Shown here: positions 60,166-64,000 of the stretch, in pieces
How positions within the stretch are numbered: the stretch's first letter is position 1
Layout of the letters: the number at the start of each line of letters is the position of its first letter
Assembly (NCBI GenBank): GCA_008360975.2
Contig: CM039211.1
Span: 45,841,031-45,905,030 of the forward strand
DNA: 64,000 nt
DNA from: Lichenostomus cassidix
Taxonomy: Eukaryota; Chordata; Aves; Passeriformes; Meliphagidae
Direction of reading: 5' to 3'
The notes under the pieces: generated by a model
The model's database searches: none
What the model was told of the DNA's origin: nothing
Seen by the model: only the letters and a program-made list of their open reading frames with translations
Program-made: the position numbers and the translations under genes

Positions 60166-63100
60166 TATGAGATCATTTGACCACATAATTTTCTTTCATT
60201 TCTGAGGTGTTTACATTTGGATTACCAGAAATCTTTTAGTGGAGCTGTTCCTCTGAAATAAAAATGCTTTCTATTCTGATAAGAATGTTTTCTGTCAGCA
60301 TGTATACAAGAATATTCTTATATTGTTCAGATTTCCATTTCTCTTCAGTCTGTATTTCCTCTTGAAAGATTGCAGCCATTTGAGTCCATATTCATTTTTT
60401 GTGTTACTAACTAATATACAGATATACATGCTCTTTAAATCTATAATTTCAGTTAAGAGGTTGGACATTCTTAACGGTCCTGAGGTCTTTGCAAAATATG
60501 GAAGAAATAATACCCAAAAGTCTGTATTTAAAAAGAAGGGGGCAGGGGAGGAAGGGGGGGGGGTGAGAAACAGGAGAGGGAAAACATAGCTGCATTTTTA
60601 AAATAATTCTATGTTCCTTCCATCCCATTAATTCCTTAAATTATTTTTTCATTCATTTTTCCCATGACACATTCATCACTTTCAAAAAGCCAGAGTCCAA
60701 ATGAACCAGATGTGCTGAACGTGCAAATAACTGAAAAATAGGTTTCCCTGGAAACCAGATTAAAACCTTCAAAACAGCTCCACCTCCTGCTCAGCTTCCC
60801 TATCCCTTTTAGCAGTTCAGTAATAGCAAATCAAGACACTCATACCCAGATTGTGCCCTCCACTTACATGAGCAGGGGGTAACCAATTCAGGCAGGATTC
60901 AGAAAGGAGAGACTTCCATTTCAGTATTTTTTCACTGTTTTATTCTCTGTAAATCTGTAACTCTTCTGTAATAGCAGCACATGGAATGGGTAGGATAGGC
61001 ATTTTTGCAGATGGTATCAGAAAACAGCTGCCTTTCACATTGTCCCTTGGCAATCCCATGGTTAACTGTGTAGAATATCTACTAGAAGGCCACTCCAATT
61101 AGCACTCATTTATCTGGAATCCTTTCCCCGGAACTTTACATTGCTGTTGCAAGGCATTTTGAAATTCAGATGGGAACTAAATGACTAACCAGAAAATTCA
61201 CCTACCATCATCTGCTAGCTCTTCTCTCACATATTCTGTACTGTTCTGTGGATGCCAGAGGTGTAGGAATGAAGGCAAACCTCATTCCTTGACTGCATCC
61301 TGCCTCCTTCTATGGTTCTCAGAAGTTTATGTGATTGAGTGGCCTTGATCCTTCCCAAATAAAACAGTACAGTACCTCTGGTACAATTATATTGCTAGAA
61401 CACTTTAGCATAACTTTGACCCTTTGTGCTCTTCACGTAGTGCCAATGTGAAAGGAATAATATAGCCCCAGTAGATGCTCTATATTAAGTGGCTTTGTAA
61501 TCAAGAATCCTTTCCCTTAATATAATGACCTTTTCTGACCTTGTAAATCCTGTATTTTACAAACTGAGAGTACCACTGTGTAGCTAGAGAAATGTTGCAG
61601 TTACAATGAAGTTCAGTGAAAATTTTCATCACATTGTGAAGCAATCATGACTTACCCTTAGAATGAGGAGAGGAGACCCTTTGATGCATTGCTCCTGTTT
61701 TCATTCCTCATCTGATCAGGGAGAGGTGGAATAAATCACACTGCTTCCACCCAGACTAGAATAAATTTCTGAAGGGAGAGCTGAGTGAAGAACACTTATT
61801 AAAAATTGTTAACTGAAACGAACACAAGACAACAAACAACAGAAGTATCTTGCCCTGTTAATGAGATGCTGCTATCTGGATTAGTCTGTATTTGCTGAGT
61901 TTCTAATTAGTTTTCATTTTATTAACATGCTAATGTTAATATGATGCATTACTTTCAGTTGTGCAGGCATAAAGCCAGTTTTTAGGAAACTGGACTTGCA
62001 GAGAACAAAAGTAGGGAATCAATGAATAAGTAATTGACAAAACTACTCAGCCTAACTCTATACCAGAGAGACAGAGTTTATAATCCCTTTTTTTTCAGTA
62101 TATCACTGTAATTAACAATGTGCATATGATTGGCATTAGCAGTGATTTCCTCTGGAAGCTGAAAGTAAGTTTTCATTCTGATCTGACTTCTGATAGAAGC
62201 AAATATTTTACCTAACTCTTTCAGCAGAGGTGTATCTTGTGAATAATAACACCAGACAGTATTTGATACAGCATAGGATGAATGAAACACAGAGACTCCA
62301 TTACTCCTGCCCATAAAAAAAATAAACACCTACCAAAATACATACTTTCTTGGGAGTAAGTTCTGGTTCATCAGAATGTAAAGCATCTCATTTAGTCGAC
62401 AGTAGTAAAACTGCTTGGACTTAGGAAACATTCTTATTGATTCATGAATATTCCAAGGGGATAGATTAATCTTTTGTGAACCATACAGCTCTGATGAAAC
62501 TGCTGTTTAACATGCTAAAGTGCCAAATTCATCTTCTTCTTGTACAAAAGAACTTCCTATAATAAGGACTCTTTGCAATAGCAATAAGGCATCTCTGTGG
62601 GGAATGTTTATCACAAAGTGTTTGCGTTTTGAAATAGACATTTTGCCATGTATTACACAGCTATCTAAGGATACGAGAGTATGCCAAAATCCTTCCATTC
62701 AACTGTATTGGTTAATTATGGGATTCTCTGTCTATACATTTATCTAAGGATAGATAAGCAATGCATTTATTAAACTTCATAATCTTCTTGGCACAAAATT
62801 TGGGCAGATGGTCCACCACACATAGTAAGGTAGATAGGCTGGTAGATTAACAGGTGGGTAGACGGAATTCAGCACAGAAAAACTAAATTGTAGCTATCAG
62901 AACTCTTACAGAGAAATCTATGCCATGTATGAGACAATAAGTATATAACTTGTACTGATAGCCTGAAGACTCTCTGTAGACTGGGCAGGCTCATTGAGTT
63001 GCTCACAGTGTTCACCCAGTCCTGTGTTCTAGCAAAGAGTGGATCTGACCCTTCTTGTCCCTAATGATCTAGCAGGCTCAAATGACTCATATGAAATGGC

Positions 63101-63538
63101 ACCTTTGTTCTGGTTCTGTATCCTGACTGCAGCTACCTTCTAACACCTGTACTTTTGCAGACACTTTGTTCCATGGGTTAGCAATCTGTGAGGCTCCAGC
63201 TTTGCCAACTCTAGAGCCGTTGCATATAGTTTTCTATATGCAATTTTATGTAACAGTTTGAACAGTGAGCAGCCTGCACATGTCATGATCTCTACAACCT
63301 GATACCACTCTCTGTACACTGACAATGGCCATACTTGGCCGTAATGCTATTCAATCTTCATAGTTTTATTAGTAAATTATCCATGAAAGATACAGGCATG
63401 AATCTGTATATTACTGTGTAAAATAAATTGTGAATGAAGACTTAAAATAAAATCATACAAATGCTTCTAGTTTTTTAGGTGGAAAACTATCTACCTGTTT
63501 ATTCCATTTGCATACCTCAAGAACATGGAATTTTATTG
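60166..63538. other. AT-rich unique DNA, no gene recognised
   Basis: No exon or repeat recognised apart from a G-rich patch at 60538-60563. Open frames are under 90 codons and unremarkable. Confidence 0.55.
60538..60563 (+). other. G-run cluster, G-quadruplex candidate
   Basis: Runs of five, four, two and ten G separated by CA, A and AA. The ten-G run can supply two quartet strands. It is isolated in AT-rich DNA with no visible gene nearby. Pattern evidence only. Confidence 0.5.
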
Positions 63539-63880
63539 TCCTTTCTTTTTCTTTTCCTTTTCCTTTTCCTTTTTCTTTTTCTTTTTCTTTTTCTTTTTCT
63601 TTTTCTTTTTCTTTTTCTTTTTTTTCTTTTTCTTTTTCTTTTCTTTTCCTTTTTCTCTTTTTCTTTTTCTTTTTCTTTTTCTTTTTCTTTTCTTTTTTTC
63701 TTTTTCTTTTTCTTTTTCTTTTTCTTTTTCCTTTTTTCTTTTTTCTTTTTCTTTTTTTATTTTTATTTTTATTTTTATTTTTATTTTTATTTTTCCTTTT
63801 TTTTTCTCTTTTTCTTTTTCTTTTACTTACTTTTTTTTCTTTTTCTTTTCTTTCTTTCTTACTTTTTTTTCTTTCTCTCT
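63539..63880. repeat. Long CTTTTT-type polypyrimidine tract
   Basis: About 340 bp of almost pure T/C with a dominant 6-bp period TTTTTC, and a TTTTTA sub-block at about 63757-63795. The complementary strand is nearly pure A/G. Three overlapping long open frames here, rich in F, S and L, are artefacts of the repeat. Such tracts can form triplexes and are prone to length change and assembly error. Confidence 0.92.
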
Positions 63881-64000
63881 AATTTTAGCAGTTCATTATG
63901 GTTTATGTTAGAAATTGAGAGTTTTGTCTCTTATCTACTTGCCTTTGGCAGCACAGCCTCAAATTGTGTATGCCATGAATATTTAATGTGATGTTTACAT

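Noticed and set aside
63479..63991. Three overlapping long frames of 124-170 codons.
   Set aside because: They are translations of the CTTTTT repeat into F/S/L runs, open in all frames because the repeat lacks stop codons.

Overview
The window looks like AT-rich bird DNA, intergenic or deep intronic. I find no host protein-coding gene, RNA gene or CRISPR array. The bird assignment rests on several CR1 LINE copies with bird-type 3' ends, plus a solo LTR and a tandem endogenous retroelement of bird-like type. A non-avian reptile that also carries CR1 is not strictly excluded. Open reading frames are short and unconvincing; the longest lie in LTRs or in simple repeats.

Layout. 1-2080: AT-rich unique DNA. 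2081-2886: GC-rich solo LTR with a perfect 6-bp target-site duplication (TSD). 2887-10750: unique DNA. 10754-12100: minus-strand CR1 remnants, with a 3' end and an endonuclease segment but no reverse transcriptase (RT) between them. 12100-18880: unique DNA. 18880-20450 and 32370-32440: one plus-strand CR1 (ORF1 esterase-like part, endonuclease end, start of RT) split by a large insertion. 20451-32364: the insertion, a minus-strand LTR element arranged LTR-internal-LTR-internal-LTR-internal-LTR, flanked by a perfect 5-bp TSD (AGCAC). 32440-56486: mostly unique DNA with a small CR1 fragment at 41831-41997 and a few microsatellites. 56487-59640: two minus-strand CR1 copies of different age, the younger split by a 478-bp LTR-like insertion. 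About 59920-60165: an old interspersed repeat. 63539-63880: a long (CTTTTT)n-type tract.

The most interesting object is the 11.9-kb array. All four LTRs are 800 bp. The three 2.9-kb internal regions have no gag, pol or env reading frame, so the element is non-autonomous. The primer-binding site (PBS) next to the LTR resembles tRNA-Ser. One unit matches a different serine isoacceptor from the other two, which suggests the units come from separate reverse-transcription events. Each unit also carries, 520-850 nt downstream of the PBS, four copies of an about 82-bp repeat. On the element's sense strand every copy can form a perfect 6-bp hairpin whose loop is or contains a GNRA tetraloop. The position is that of a retroviral leader, so an RNA packaging or trans-mobilisation role is a reasonable hypothesis, not a demonstrated one.
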